From NCBI RefSeq assembly GCF_900111885.1, contig NZ_FOKG01000007.1, forward strand, positions 62,001 to 126,000: 64,000 nt of DNA, read 5' to 3'. Each line of letters begins with the position of its first letter. Position 1 is the first letter of the stretch. The position numbers and the translations under genes are program-made. A model generated the notes under the pieces. It ran no database searches and had not been told where the DNA came from. It worked only from the letters and a program-made list of their open reading frames with translations. Origin of the DNA: Amycolatopsis marina (GTDB lineage Bacteria > Actinomycetota > Actinomycetes > Mycobacteriales > Pseudonocardiaceae). This document shows positions 31,799 to 41,900 of the stretch, one piece after another.

Positions 31799-33826
31799 GT
31801 GCCCACCGACGGATCCGTGACGGCCCGACCACAACGCGACAGGGCGGCGCGGTCCAGTGTCCTGCCGCTGCTCGCGGTCAACGCCGTGCTCGCCGCGGTG
31901 CTGGCGGTCGCCCTCGTCGCACTCACCGGCGGAGCCGGTTACGTCATCGCCGGTCTCACCGACCCCGGCGCCGTGACCCGGTACGGCATCACCGTCGTCC
32001 GGGTGTTCGCCGAGACCGCCGCCGTGGTGTGCATCGGTTCGCTGCTGCTGGCCGCGTTCCTGGTGCCCCCGCAACGATCGGGTGTGCTCAGCGCCGACGG
32101 CTATGCGGCGGTCCGTACGGCGGGTGTCGCGGCGTGGGTGTGGTTCGTGACGGCCGTCGCCTCGACGTTCTTCAGCGCGGCGGACGCGGCGGGCAGGCCC
32201 GTGACGGAACTACTCGATCCGCAGCGGCTGCTCAGTTTGGTCGGGGCCATCGAGCAGCCGAAGGCCTGGCTGTTCACCGCGGCCATCGCGTTGCTGCTGG
32301 CGCTGGGCTGCAAACTGGTCCTGACCTGGGGCTGGACAGCAGGTTTGTTCCTGCTGGCGGTCGCTGGGCTGATTCCGGTCGCGGTGACCGGGCATTCGGC
32401 CAGTGGCGGCTCCCACGATCTGGCCACCAACAGTCTGCTGTTCCACCTCATCGGCGCGGCGTTGTGGGTCGGTGGCCTGCTCGCGTTGCTCGCGCTGGGC
32501 TGGCGCAGGGGCAGTCACCTCACACTCGCCGCACGACGGTTCTCCCGGCTCGCCCTTGTCTGCTGGATCGTCATGGCGGTCTCGGGGGTGATCAACGCCC
32601 TCGTGCGGGTGACGCCGCAGCACCTGCTCACCACCGACTACGGGCTACTGGTCCTGGGCAAGATCGTCTGCCTGGTCGTGCTGGGCGTGTTCGGGCACCA
32701 GCAGCGCAAACGCGGGGTGCGTGATCTGGTCGACGGCGCGGGCGGGGGACAACTGCTCCGGCTCGCCGCGGTGGAGACACTGGTCATGTTCGTGACCATC
32801 GGCCTCGCGGCCGCGCTGGCCAGAACACCGCCACCGCAGGAGGTCTACTTCCAGCCGTCGAACACGGAACTGCTCATCGGGTACGTGCTCGACGGCCCGC
32901 CCACGCTGCTGCGGCTGCTGTTCGACTGGCGGTTCGACCTGGTGTTCGGCACGATCGCGATCGCCCTCGCCGTGGCGTACCTCGCAGGTGTACGCAGACT
33001 GCGGCTGCGTGGGGACGCGTGGCCGGTCGGTCGTACCGTCGCGTGGATCTGCGGATGCGCCGTTCTGCTGATCGCCACCTCGTCCGGGATCGGTCGCTAC
33101 GCCCCGGCGATGTTCAGCGTGCACATGGGCAACCACATGCTGCTGTCCATGGTCGCGCCGGTGCTGTTCGTGCTCGGCGGTCCGGTGACGCTCGCGCTGC
33201 GCGCACTGCCCGCGGCGAGCAGGAAGGAGCCGCCGGGGCCGAGGGAGTGGCTGCTCGCGTTCGTGCATTCGCCCGTCTCCCGTGCGCTGACCAACCCGAT
33301 CGTCGCGCTCGTGCTGTTCGTCGGCTCGTTCTACGTGCTGTACTTCTCCGGCCTCTTCGACGCCGCGCTGAACTATCACTGGGCACATCTGGCGATGAAC
33401 GCCCACTTCCTGCTCGTCGGCTACGTCTTCTACTGGCCGGTGATCGGGGTCGACCCGGCCCCGCGCCGGATTCCCCACCTCGGCAAGCTCGGCATGATGT
33501 TCGCTTCGATGCCCTTCCACGCGTTCTTCGGCGTGATCCTGATGAGCGATCAGACGGTGATCGGGCAGGACTTCTACCGTTCCCTCGACCTGCCGTGGGT
33601 CGGTGATCTGCTCACCGACCAGCGTCTCGGCGGGGGTATCGCATGGGCCTCCGGTGAGCTGCCGGTGCTGCTCGTGCTGATCGCGCTGCTCGTGCAGTGG
33701 GCCAGGGCGGACGAGCGCGAGGCGAAACGGTCCGATCGCCGGGCGGACGCCAGCGGGGACGAGGATCTCGCCGCCTACAACGCGATGTTGCGGCAGCTCG
33801 CGCAGAAGGGCCGCCCGCGCGACTGA
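31799..33826 (+). CDS. CopD-CtaG fusion membrane protein
   Basis: Protein of 675 residues with about 16 transmembrane segments. The N-terminal half is CopD-like, with VTGHSASGGSHDLATNSLLFHLIGAALWVGGLLALLAL, where conserved histidines would bind copper. The C-terminal half is a caa3-type CtaG domain, with FSVHMGNHMLLSMVAPVLFVLGGPVTLALRAL, YHWAHLAMNAHFLLVGYVFYWPVIGVDP and MPFHAFFGVILMS. The fusion is common in actinobacteria (Rv0102-type) and is linked to copper delivery to cytochrome oxidase or copper uptake. The GTG start lies one base after the stop of the upstream gene, suggesting coupling. Confidence 0.9.
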   Translation: MPTDGSVTARPQRDRAARSSVLPLLAVNAVLAAVLAVALVALTGGAGYVIAGLTDPGAVTRYGITVVRVFAETAAVVCIGSLLLAAFLVPPQRSGVLSADGYAAVRTAGVAAWVWFVTAVASTFFSAADAAGRPVTELLDPQRLLSLVGAIEQPKAWLFTAAIALLLALGCKLVLTWGWTAGLFLLAVAGLIPVAVTGHSASGGSHDLATNSLLFHLIGAALWVGGLLALLALGWRRGSHLTLAARRFSRLALVCWIVMAVSGVINALVRVTPQHLLTTDYGLLVLGKIVCLVVLGVFGHQQRKRGVRDLVDGAGGGQLLRLAAVETLVMFVTIGLAAALARTPPPQEVYFQPSNTELLIGYVLDGPPTLLRLLFDWRFDLVFGTIAIALAVAYLAGVRRLRLRGDAWPVGRTVAWICGCAVLLIATSSGIGRYAPAMFSVHMGNHMLLSMVAPVLFVLGGPVTLALRALPAASRKEPPGPREWLLAFVHSPVSRALTNPIVALVLFVGSFYVLYFSGLFDAALNYHWAHLAMNAHFLLVGYVFYWPVIGVDPAPRRIPHLGKLGMMFASMPFHAFFGVILMSDQTVIGQDFYRSLDLPWVGDLLTDQRLGGGIAWASGELPVLLVLIALLVQWARADEREAKRSDRRADASGDEDLAAYNAMLRQLAQKGRPRD

Positions 33827-33977
33827 GGCGCCTGGGTCAGGCCGTCGAGTTGTTCAGCACGACGGCGATTGTCCACAGATTCTTCGTGATCTCCCGATTC
33901 GCCGTCGCCGCGCGGGACAGTGGTGTGACGAGCGCGAGCATTCAGACACGGACCAGGGAGGGACATTCACACAGGGA

Positions 33978-34005
33978 CCAGTGAATAACCCGACCTTTGA
34001 ATAAG
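33978..34005. repeat. Partial copy of dispersed repeat end, copy C (inverted)
   Basis: On the minus strand this reads CTTATTCAAAGGTCGGGTT followed by ATTCACTGG, nearly identical to the left end of copy A. It lies 17 bp before the ssb-like gene start, where it may overlap the promoter or leader. The preceding spacer from 33827 holds no gene. Confidence 0.55.
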
Positions 34006-34022
34006 ACACAGGGGGATCGGCA

Positions 34023-34442
34023 ATGGGGGAAACGGTGGTCACGGTCATCGGGACCGTCGTCAGCGAGCTGAGCAGACGCGAACTCTCAAGCGGGGTGTCC
34101 GTCACGAGCTTCTGGATGCGCAGCACGGAGCGGCGGCGGGATTCCGGCAGTGGTGCCTGGGTCGACGGCAGGCAGCTCGCGGTCCGGGTGTCGTGCTGGC
34201 GGGCACTGGCCGAGAGCGTGCACGGATCTCTGGGCAAGGGCGATCCGGTGATCGTCACCGGCCGGCTGTACACCGGGGACGCCGAGGTGGGCGGACAGTC
34301 TCGGGCTGTACCTGAGCTTGAGGCCTTCGCGATGGGCCCGAACCTGAGCCGCTGCAGCGCACTCGTCCGGCGGTCCGGGCCGGGGGCGGCTGGAGTGTCC
34401 GAAGCGGCGGTCACCCGGGAAAACAGGGTGGCCGCACCGTGA
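34023..34442 (+). CDS. Single-stranded DNA-binding protein-like (OB fold)
   Basis: Protein of 139 residues with an OB-fold core, MGETVVTVIGTVVSELSRREL, VTSFWMRSTERRRD and LAVRVSCWRALAESVHGSLGKGDPVIVTGRLY. This is the SSB pattern (W-x-x-L-A-E-x-V, KGD-x-V-V-V-x-GRL). It lacks the long glycine-rich region and acidic DDDIPF tip of replicative SSB, so it is a small paralogue. It corresponds in position to Rv2478c of M. tuberculosis, beside ettA. A role in recombination or natural DNA uptake, not general replication, is likely. Confidence 0.88.
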   Translation: MGETVVTVIGTVVSELSRRELSSGVSVTSFWMRSTERRRDSGSGAWVDGRQLAVRVSCWRALAESVHGSLGKGDPVIVTGRLYTGDAEVGGQSRAVPELEAFAMGPNLSRCSALVRRSGPGAAGVSEAAVTRENRVAAP

Positions 34443-34462
34443 GGAAACGGTGACGCCGGTGT

Positions 34463-34585
34463 CTTGATTCATAAGTCGGGTTGTTCACCGCCGACGTGCG
34501 GTCGTGCCCGTGCCTCACCTGCAGTCGGCAGCCACGACCACCCTCCGGGCGGCCCCGTCTACCGACTTCTGAACAACCCTCCGGG
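34463..34585. repeat. Dispersed repeat of about 123 bp with inverted ends, copy D
   Basis: The sequence starts CTTGATTCATAAGTCGGG and ends GAACAACCCTCCGGG. Its arms GGGTTGTTCA (34478-34487) and TGAACAACCC (34570-34579) pair perfectly. Relative to copy A the arm base A has become G and its partner T has become C, keeping the pairing. It occupies most of the gap between the ssb-like gene and ettA. Confidence 0.75.
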
Positions 34586-34641
34586 TACTTCGACGGTGAC
34601 CGCCGTCAGGGCGTGGACGAGCTCACTCTACGATCGCCAGC

Positions 34642-36318
34642 ATGGCCGAGTTCATCTACACCATGAAAAAGGTGCGCAAGACCGTCGGGGACAAGGTCAT
34701 CCTTGACGATGTCAGCACCGCGTTCTACCCCGGGGCCAAGATCGGCGTCGTTGGTCCGAACGGTGCCGGTAAGTCCACCGTTCTCAAGATCATGGCGGGG
34801 CTCGACCAGCCGAGCAACGGGGAAGCCTTCATCCAGCCTGGTGCGACGGTCGGCATCCTGCTGCAGGAGCCGCCGCTCAACGAGGACAAGACCGTCCGTG
34901 GAAACGTCGAGGAAGGCCTTGGTGAGATCAAGGTCAAGCTCGACCGCTTCAACGAGATCGCCGAGCAGCTGGCTACGGACTACAGCGACGCGCTGATGGA
35001 GGAGATGGGAAAGCTCCAGGAGGAGCTTGACCACGCTGACGCCTGGGAGCTGGACTCGCAGCTCGAGCAGGCGATGGACGCCCTGCGCTGCCCGCCCGGG
35101 GACGAAGAGGTCACGCACCTCTCCGGGGGCGAGCGACGCAGGGTGGCGCTGTGCAAGCTGCTGCTGTCCAAGCCCGATCTGCTGCTGCTGGACGAGCCGA
35201 CGAACCATCTGGACGCGGAGAGCGTGCTCTGGCTGGAGCAGTTCCTCGCCAACTACCCCGGCGCCGTCCTCGCCGTCACCCACGACAGGTACTTCCTGGA
35301 CAACGTCGCCGAATGGATCATGGAGCTCGACCGCGGGCGCGTGGTCGGCTACGAGGGCAACTACTCCACGTACCTGGAGAAGAAGCGCGAACGTCTCGAG
35401 GTACAGGGAAAGAAGGACGCCAAGCTCGCGAAGCGCCTCAAGAACGAGCTCGACTGGGTACGGTCGAACGCCAAGGCGCGGCAGACGAAGTCGCGCTCCA
35501 GGCTGGATCGCTACGAGGAGATGGCGGCGGAGGCCGAGAAGACCAAGAAGCTCGACTTCGAGGAGATCCAGATCCCGCCGGGCCCCCGGCTGGGCAACGT
35601 CGTGGTCGAGGTTGCTGACCTGCGCAAGGGCTTCGACGACCGAGTGTTGATCGACGGTCTCTCGTTCGACCTGCCGCGCAACGGCATCGTCGGAGTGATC
35701 GGCCCGAACGGTGTCGGTAAGACCACGCTGTTCAAGACCATCGTCGGGCTCGAGGAGCCCGACGACGGATCGGTCAAGATCGGTGACACGGTTAAGCTGT
35801 CCTATGTGGACCAGCAGCGGGCGGGGATCGATCCGGCGAAGACGGTCTGGGAGGTCGTGTCGGACAAGCTCGACTACATCCACGTCGGGCAGACCGAGAT
35901 GCCGTCCCGTGCCTACGTGAGCGCGTTCGGTTTCAAGGGACCAGACCAGCAGAAGCCGGCAGGGGTGCTCTCCGGTGGTGAGCGCAACCGGCTCAACCTG
36001 GCGATGACGCTGAAGCAGGGTGGAAACCTGATCCTGCTGGACGAGCCGACCAACGACCTCGACGTCGAGACCCTGGGGTCGCTGGAGAACGCGCTGGAGC
36101 TTTTCCCGGGCTGCGCCGTGGTGATTTCGCACGACCGGTGGTTCCTCGACCGCGTCGCCACGCACATCCTTGCTTGGGAAGGCACCGACGAGAACCCGGC
36201 AGCCTGGTTCTGGTTCGAGGGCAACTTCGAGGGCTACGAGCGCAACAAGGTCGAGCGGCTGGGTGCGGACGCGGCCCGTCCGCATCGGGTGACTCACCGC
36301 AAACTCACCCGTGACTGA
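34642..36318 (+). CDS. ettA: Energy-dependent translational throttle protein EttA (ABC-F ATPase)
   Basis: Cytosolic ABC-F protein of 558 residues, the usual EttA length. The first ATPase domain has GPNGAGKSTVLKIMAGL, signature LSGGERRRVALCKLLLSKPDLLLLDEPTNHLD. The inter-domain linker (about residues 240-310) is charged and helical. The second domain has GPNGVGKTTLFKTIVG and LSGGERNRLNLAMTLKQGGNLILLDEPTNDLDVETL. No membrane segments. It acts at the ribosomal E site to gate elongation according to ATP level. It begins the conserved block that continues to nei, matching Rv2477c. The DNA upstream is largely the dispersed repeat, so its promoter lies at about 34586-34641. Confidence 0.96.
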   Translation: MAEFIYTMKKVRKTVGDKVILDDVSTAFYPGAKIGVVGPNGAGKSTVLKIMAGLDQPSNGEAFIQPGATVGILLQEPPLNEDKTVRGNVEEGLGEIKVKLDRFNEIAEQLATDYSDALMEEMGKLQEELDHADAWELDSQLEQAMDALRCPPGDEEVTHLSGGERRRVALCKLLLSKPDLLLLDEPTNHLDAESVLWLEQFLANYPGAVLAVTHDRYFLDNVAEWIMELDRGRVVGYEGNYSTYLEKKRERLEVQGKKDAKLAKRLKNELDWVRSNAKARQTKSRSRLDRYEEMAAEAEKTKKLDFEEIQIPPGPRLGNVVVEVADLRKGFDDRVLIDGLSFDLPRNGIVGVIGPNGVGKTTLFKTIVGLEEPDDGSVKIGDTVKLSYVDQQRAGIDPAKTVWEVVSDKLDYIHVGQTEMPSRAYVSAFGFKGPDQQKPAGVLSGGERNRLNLAMTLKQGGNLILLDEPTNDLDVETLGSLENALELFPGCAVVISHDRWFLDRVATHILAWEGTDENPAAWFWFEGNFEGYERNKVERLGADAARPHRVTHRKLTRD

Positions 36319-36348
36319 CGCGATCGTGGTACTCCTGAGCACTGCTGA

Positions 36349-38808
36349 GTGAGCACGCCGGAGCCAACACTGAGCGGAGTCCCTGTGGTAGCCAGCAAGC
36401 ACACCGGATCGGGTGCCTACACCGATCGGCGGGTTGACGCATCCGGCGTCGCCGCCGACACGGTGGGTCCCGGGGCTGTGGAGCACCTGCTCGATCAGGC
36501 GACTCGGCTCAGGCTCCGGGCTCCGGAGTTGGCTCTGGTACTCGGTGAACGGGCTGCTGCCCTGGCCGAGACGTCCGGATCGAACGAGCTCTGGGTGCGG
36601 GCGGAGAGTCTGGTCGTGCTCGCCAGCGTGCGGCTGGGCATGCGGGCGCCGATGGTCGGCAGGGCGGTCGCCGCCCTCCGGGCCGCCGAGGACCTCGGAC
36701 AGCGTGAGATCGCGGCGCAGCTGCGCACCGACCTCGCACTGAGTGCCCGCAGTGTCGGCCAGCCGCTGACCGGGCTCGCCGCGCTGCGCCCCGCGCTGGC
36801 GGTCCAGGGGCTCTCCCCGGCCGTGCGGGCCGCCGCGCTCTGTCAACTGGTGGGCTGCATGGGACAGCTCGGCCGCAAGCCCGAACTGGACCGGGCGCTG
36901 CTGGAGGCCGACCGGCTGTGCCAGGCGGACGAGACGTTGGACGACACCACGAGGTTGCTGACCAGGGCGCTGCTCCGAGTGGCGGTGTCCGGGCATCGAC
37001 GGCGACACGGCGACCTCATGGGTGCCGCCGACGCGGCTCGAACTGGTCTCGGCCTGCTGGATGACCTGCCCGACCAGGGCGCCGACGGCGGCCTGGTCCG
37101 GTCCAGGCTGGTACTGGAGCTTGTCTGCGCGCTGCTCGACCGCGGCAACACCGGCACCGCGCTCGAACTCGCGCAGCCGATTCTCAGCGAACCCCACCGC
37201 GCCGCCGTCGTGGCTCCCGCGGGCTGGCTCCGGCTCGCGGTGGCCACCAGGGTGTACCTACCGGCAGGTTCGGGGGACGCCGCGACCAGGCTCCTGAGCG
37301 ATGCGGTGCACAGCACAGAACGACACGGGCTGCACGCCCTCACCGCCCGGTTGTGGTTCGAACTCGCCAACGTCGAGGAACAACTCGACCGCCCCGCCGA
37401 GGCGATCCGCTGCCTGCACCGGTCGCGGGCCGCCGAGTACGTCCACGGCAGGGCACGCAGGCAGGCCTGCGCCCTGCTCACCGGCGAGTTCGGGACGGGT
37501 GAGCAGCAGCCGATAGATCTTGACGAACTGATCGCACCCGCTCAGCAGCAGTCCGGGGCGCGATCAGCGCGGCCGGACGCGGTGTCCGCCGGATGGGAGC
37601 GGGCGCGGGCCGCCACGCCGGTACTGGCGCTGGCTCCGAAACCAAAACCGGACCCGGCACCGGCCGTCGTCCGGGAGCCGGAGCCCGAGCCGCGGTCCGA
37701 GCCCGGACCGGCACCGCAGGAGGAGCACCGGTACCGGCTGGCCCCGCAATCCTGGCGGGACAACGGGCACAGCGCGAAACGCACCGAGGCGGGCCGGAGC
37801 TCCGGAGGTCGGCGCCGGTCGACCGACGGCGACGAGGAGCGCTCCGCGTCGTCGTCGCCGGCGGGCGAGGCGCGAACGCGGCACGACTCGGAGCACGGTT
37901 CGGTCGCTGCCAGGTCGGTACTGGACCGCCTCGGCATCTCCGCGGGCGGGCAAGGGGGGCGCCGCCGCGCTGCGGGAGAAGAGGACCTCATGGGCCGGGA
38001 CACCCGCGACAGCTCACCGACCGCCGACTCGGCGGCACACACCCCGGACCCGGAGAACCCACCGCAGTCGCCCGCGTCCGAGACATCGTCGATGTCGGCA
38101 CTCTCGGCGTTGTCGGCGTTGTCGGCGCTGTCGGAGTCCGCGCTGGCGGCGCTGTCCGACTCGCCAGCGCCGTGGGCCCCGCCATCGCCCCCGCCTTCGG
38201 CGGACCGGCCGACCGGCAGGCGGCGGCGTGCCGAGAACAGCGAGACGCCGAAGGGGCTCGCGGGTCAGGAGACCGCCCCGTCAACGGACACCGGGTACTC
38301 GACGGAGTCCCGTGAGACGGCCGAGCCGTCACCGGCACCGGACGCAGGCGAATGGCTGCCCCGGCTACGGCTACCGCCGTCCCTTGCTCCGATGGAGGAC
38401 CTCGGTGCGGCCCTCTCGTCCGCGTACGCCGACGATCCGCTCGATTCCGGGAGCGCTGGCGACACTCGTGCCGCTGACCGTGACGACTACGACAATTCCG
38501 ATGATCTCGGTCACGATTCGCGTCCCGACCTCGCCGCAGGCCACCCGAACGGGACCTACAGCACCTCGTTCACCAGCGCCTATGACGACAACTCGTTCGA
38601 CCGTGGCCCGTACAACTCCTACGAAGCCGTCGTCCCGTCCGAGGAACCGCCGCCAGGCGCCGGGCTCGCGGAGTTGCTGGCCAGGGCGCTGGCCGAGCAT
38701 CAGGCCGGTACCTCGAGCGCCGCGGCACTGGTCAAACGCCTCGGATCGCACCAGGACGAACCCGGCGAGGCACGCCGGGTCAACGGCCGGCACCGCGACG
38801 ACGACTGA
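36349..38808 (+). CDS. Large protein with helical-repeat N-terminus and disordered C-terminus
   Basis: Protein of 819 residues from a GTG start. Residues about 45-390 are rich in Ala/Leu/Arg helices repeated at roughly TPR spacing (LALVLGERAAALAETSG, AALRAAEDLGQREIAAQLRTDLAL, RLWFELANVEEQLDRPAEAIRCLHRSRAAE), like the TPR-like signalling region of regulators. Residues about 410-800 are low-complexity and acidic, with proline runs (KPKPDPAPAVVREPEPEP) and a serine-alanine-leucine repeat (SALSALSALSALSES). No ATPase, DNA-binding or enzymatic motif is seen. It is inserted between ettA and gdh, which are adjacent in mycobacteria. Function unknown; a scaffold is possible. Confidence 0.85.
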   Translation: MSTPEPTLSGVPVVASKHTGSGAYTDRRVDASGVAADTVGPGAVEHLLDQATRLRLRAPELALVLGERAAALAETSGSNELWVRAESLVVLASVRLGMRAPMVGRAVAALRAAEDLGQREIAAQLRTDLALSARSVGQPLTGLAALRPALAVQGLSPAVRAAALCQLVGCMGQLGRKPELDRALLEADRLCQADETLDDTTRLLTRALLRVAVSGHRRRHGDLMGAADAARTGLGLLDDLPDQGADGGLVRSRLVLELVCALLDRGNTGTALELAQPILSEPHRAAVVAPAGWLRLAVATRVYLPAGSGDAATRLLSDAVHSTERHGLHALTARLWFELANVEEQLDRPAEAIRCLHRSRAAEYVHGRARRQACALLTGEFGTGEQQPIDLDELIAPAQQQSGARSARPDAVSAGWERARAATPVLALAPKPKPDPAPAVVREPEPEPRSEPGPAPQEEHRYRLAPQSWRDNGHSAKRTEAGRSSGGRRRSTDGDEERSASSSPAGEARTRHDSEHGSVAARSVLDRLGISAGGQGGRRRAAGEEDLMGRDTRDSSPTADSAAHTPDPENPPQSPASETSSMSALSALSALSALSESALAALSDSPAPWAPPSPPPSADRPTGRRRRAENSETPKGLAGQETAPSTDTGYSTESRETAEPSPAPDAGEWLPRLRLPPSLAPMEDLGAALSSAYADDPLDSGSAGDTRAADRDDYDNSDDLGHDSRPDLAAGHPNGTYSTSFTSAYDDNSFDRGPYNSYEAVVPSEEPPPGAGLAELLARALAEHQAGTSSAAALVKRLGSHQDEPGEARRVNGRHRDDD

Positions 38809-38954
38809 GTGAACACACGGTCTTCCGATATCCGGTGTGCTGGTGGGAAACCCGGCGAAGTCGTAGCCGGGTGCGTAATTTGGTGTCCTGTAACCGCGTT
38901 AGGGTGAGCCCGAACCGGCACATTGTGGTGCCAGGAAGTGGAGAGTTGCCTGAC

Positions 38955-41900
38955 ATGAGCTCGACTGGAGTGTCGTCCCGCCCTGCCAAGGACGCTGGGG
39001 ACCAGGACGAGACGACGCAGCAACGGCCAAGGAGCCCGGAACAGGTCCGGGACGAGCTGGTCGAGGCGGCAGCCGCGCACGCACCCGAGATCGGTGACCT
39101 GATCCGTCTCTACTACCGGCACATTCCGGCTGAGGAGATTCTGGACGATCACCCGCAGGAACTGGTCGGCGCCGTGCGCTCGCACCAGGACTTCGCCCAG
39201 GAGCGGGTGCCAGGACGGCCCAAGGTCCGGCTGGTCAATCCCACGAACTCCGCGGACGGGTGGACGCGCGAGGCCACCGTGGTCCAGCTCGTCACGGACG
39301 ACATGCCCTATCTGGTCGACTCGATCGTCGCGCAGCTGTCGCGCTCCGGCATGCAGGTGCAGCGCATCGTCCACCCCATCGTCGTGGTGACCCGCGATCT
39401 GACCGGCAACCTGCGCGAGATCCACCCAACGGCGGACGTCGCCGACCCGCCGCAGGACTCGTCCATCGAGTCCTGGATGTACCTGGAGATCGACAGGATC
39501 ACCGACCCCGAGCGGGCGCGGGAACTCGAGACCCGCCTGACCTCCGTCCTCGGTGATGTGCGTGAGGTCGTCGAGGACACCGAGAAGATGGTCGAGACGG
39601 CGCAGGGTATCGCGGCGAGTCTGGACTCCTCACCGCCGCCGTTGTCGGCCGACGAGGTGTGCTCGGGGGCCGAGCTGCTGCGCTGGCTCGCGGCAGGCCA
39701 TTTCACGTTCCTCGGCTACCGGTACTACGAGCTGATCCGGGAGTCCGAAAGCGGCGAGGAGGTGCCTGCCCTGCGCGCCGCGCTCGCTTCGGGGCTTGGC
39801 GTGCTGCGCCAGGACAGCCTGGCCGCCCGCAGTCTGACCGCGGGGCCCGATGCCGCCGAGAAGGCGCTCGCACCCGAGCTGCTGGTCCTCACGCAGGCCA
39901 GTGCTCCCTCCACCGTGCACCGCCCGATCTATCCCTACTACGTGGGCGTCAAGACTTTCGACGAACACGGCGAGGTCACCGGCGAGCACCGCTTCCTCGG
40001 CATGTTCACGACCACGGCGCTGCACGAGGACGTGCTGGACATCCCGGTGGTGCAGAGCCGCGTCCGCGAGGTCATCCACCGTGCCGGCTTCCCCATGGAG
40101 TCCTACTCCGGGCAGCGGATGCTCGAGGTACTGCAGAACTGGCCGAGGGCGGATCTGTTCTCGGCCGACACGGACTCGCTGTACGCCACCGCGACCGGGG
40201 CCATCACGCTCGCCGACCGGCGCAGGCTCCGCCTGTTCCTGCGGCCGGATCCCTACGGCCGGTTCTTCTCCTGCCTGGTCTTCCTGCCCAGGGACCGCTA
40301 CACGACCCGGTCCAGGCTGCGGATGCAGGAGGTGCTGCTGCAGGAACTCGAAGGCACGCACCTCGAGTACGGCACCAGGCTCGGTGAGACCGTCCTCGCG
40401 CAGGTCCACTTCACCGTGCACACCGATCCCGCGCGCCGGGTGGAGCCCGACACGCTGCGGATCCAGGAGCGGCTCAACGAGGCCGTGCGCGGGTGGGACG
40501 ACCGGATGGTCGAGGCGATCCTCGCCGAGCGCAGGGGGGCCGCCCAGAGCGCGGCCGCGATCGGTGAGGAGTCGGCCAGCGAGCTGGGCCAGCGGTACGC
40601 CGGGGTGTTCCCCGAGGCCTACAAGGAGGACTTCGACGCGGCGGAGGCGCTCGCCGATCTGCGCAAGCTGGAGTCGCTGAGCGAGCAGGGCGATCTGGCG
40701 ATGTCGTTCTACCTGCCGGACGGCGCCGAGGCGGGGGAGCGGCGGTTCAAGCTGTATCTGCTCGGTGAGGGCGTCACTCTGTCGAAGGTGTTGCCCGTGC
40801 TGCAGTGCATGGGCGTCGAGGTCGTCGACGAGCGGCCCTACGAACTGAACCGCGAGGACGGCAGGCGCTCCTGGATCTACGACTTCGGCCTGCGGATCGA
40901 GCAGCGCGTGCTCGACGAGATCACCGAGCACGCGACGATGGATCTGCAGCAGCGGTTCCAGGAAGCGTTCGGCGCCGCCTGGTACGGCGACTGCGAAGTC
41001 GACGGCTTCAACGGTCTCGTGCTGCGCGCGGGGCTGAGCTGGCGACAGGCGGCCGTGCTGCGGGCCTACTCCCGATACCTGCGGCAGGCGGGCAGTCCGT
41101 ACTCGCAGGAGTACATCGAGAACGCCGTGCTCGCGCACACCGACATCGCCACCGCCCTCGTGCGCCTGTTCGAGACCAGGTTCGACCTCTCGACCCAGGC
41201 CGCGCAGCGGGAGGAGCAGGTGGCCACCCAGGTCGCGGAGATCAACGCCAGGATCGACGGGGTCACCAGCCTCGACGAGGACCGGATCCTGCGCAGGCTG
41301 ACCGCGGTCATCGTTGCCACGCTGCGCACGAACTACCGGGTGACCGACGACCAGGGCAACCGGCGGCCGTACCTGGCCATCAAGCTCGATCCCGCGTCTG
41401 TGCCCGATCTGCCGGAGCCGCGGCCGAAGTTCGAGGTGTTCGTCTACTCGCCGCGCGTGGAAGGCGTGCATCTGCGCTTCGGCGCGGTGGCCAGGGGCGG
41501 TCTGCGCTGGTCCGACCGCAGGGAGGACTTCCGCACCGAGATCCTCGGGCTGGTGAAGGCACAAGCGGTGAAGAACGCCGTGATCGTGCCGGTCGGCGCC
41601 AAGGGCGGTTTCGTGGTCAAGCGGCCACCGGTCCTGACCGGTGACGCGGGCCTGGACCGGGACGCCGGGCTCAACGAGGGCATCGCCTGCTACACGATGT
41701 TCATCTCGGGGCTGCTCGACCTCACCGACAACCTCGTCGACGGTGCGATCGTGCCGGCACCGGACGTCGTGCGCTACGACGGTGACGACACCTACCTCGT
41801 CGTGGCGGCCGACAAGGGCACGGCGTCGTTCTCCGACATCGCAAACGCCGTATCGGCGAGTTACGGCTTCTGGCTCGGCGACGCGTTCGCCTCAGGAGGC

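Noticed and set aside
34606..37197. Long minus-strand ORF (863 aa) opposite ettA
   Set aside because: It is the mirror frame of the high-GC ettA and following gene, starts and ends without ribosome sites and shows no protein family.
39630..41564. Long minus-strand ORF (644 aa) opposite gdh
   Set aside because: Antisense shadow of the clear glutamate dehydrogenase gene; composition is low-complexity Arg/His/Gly.
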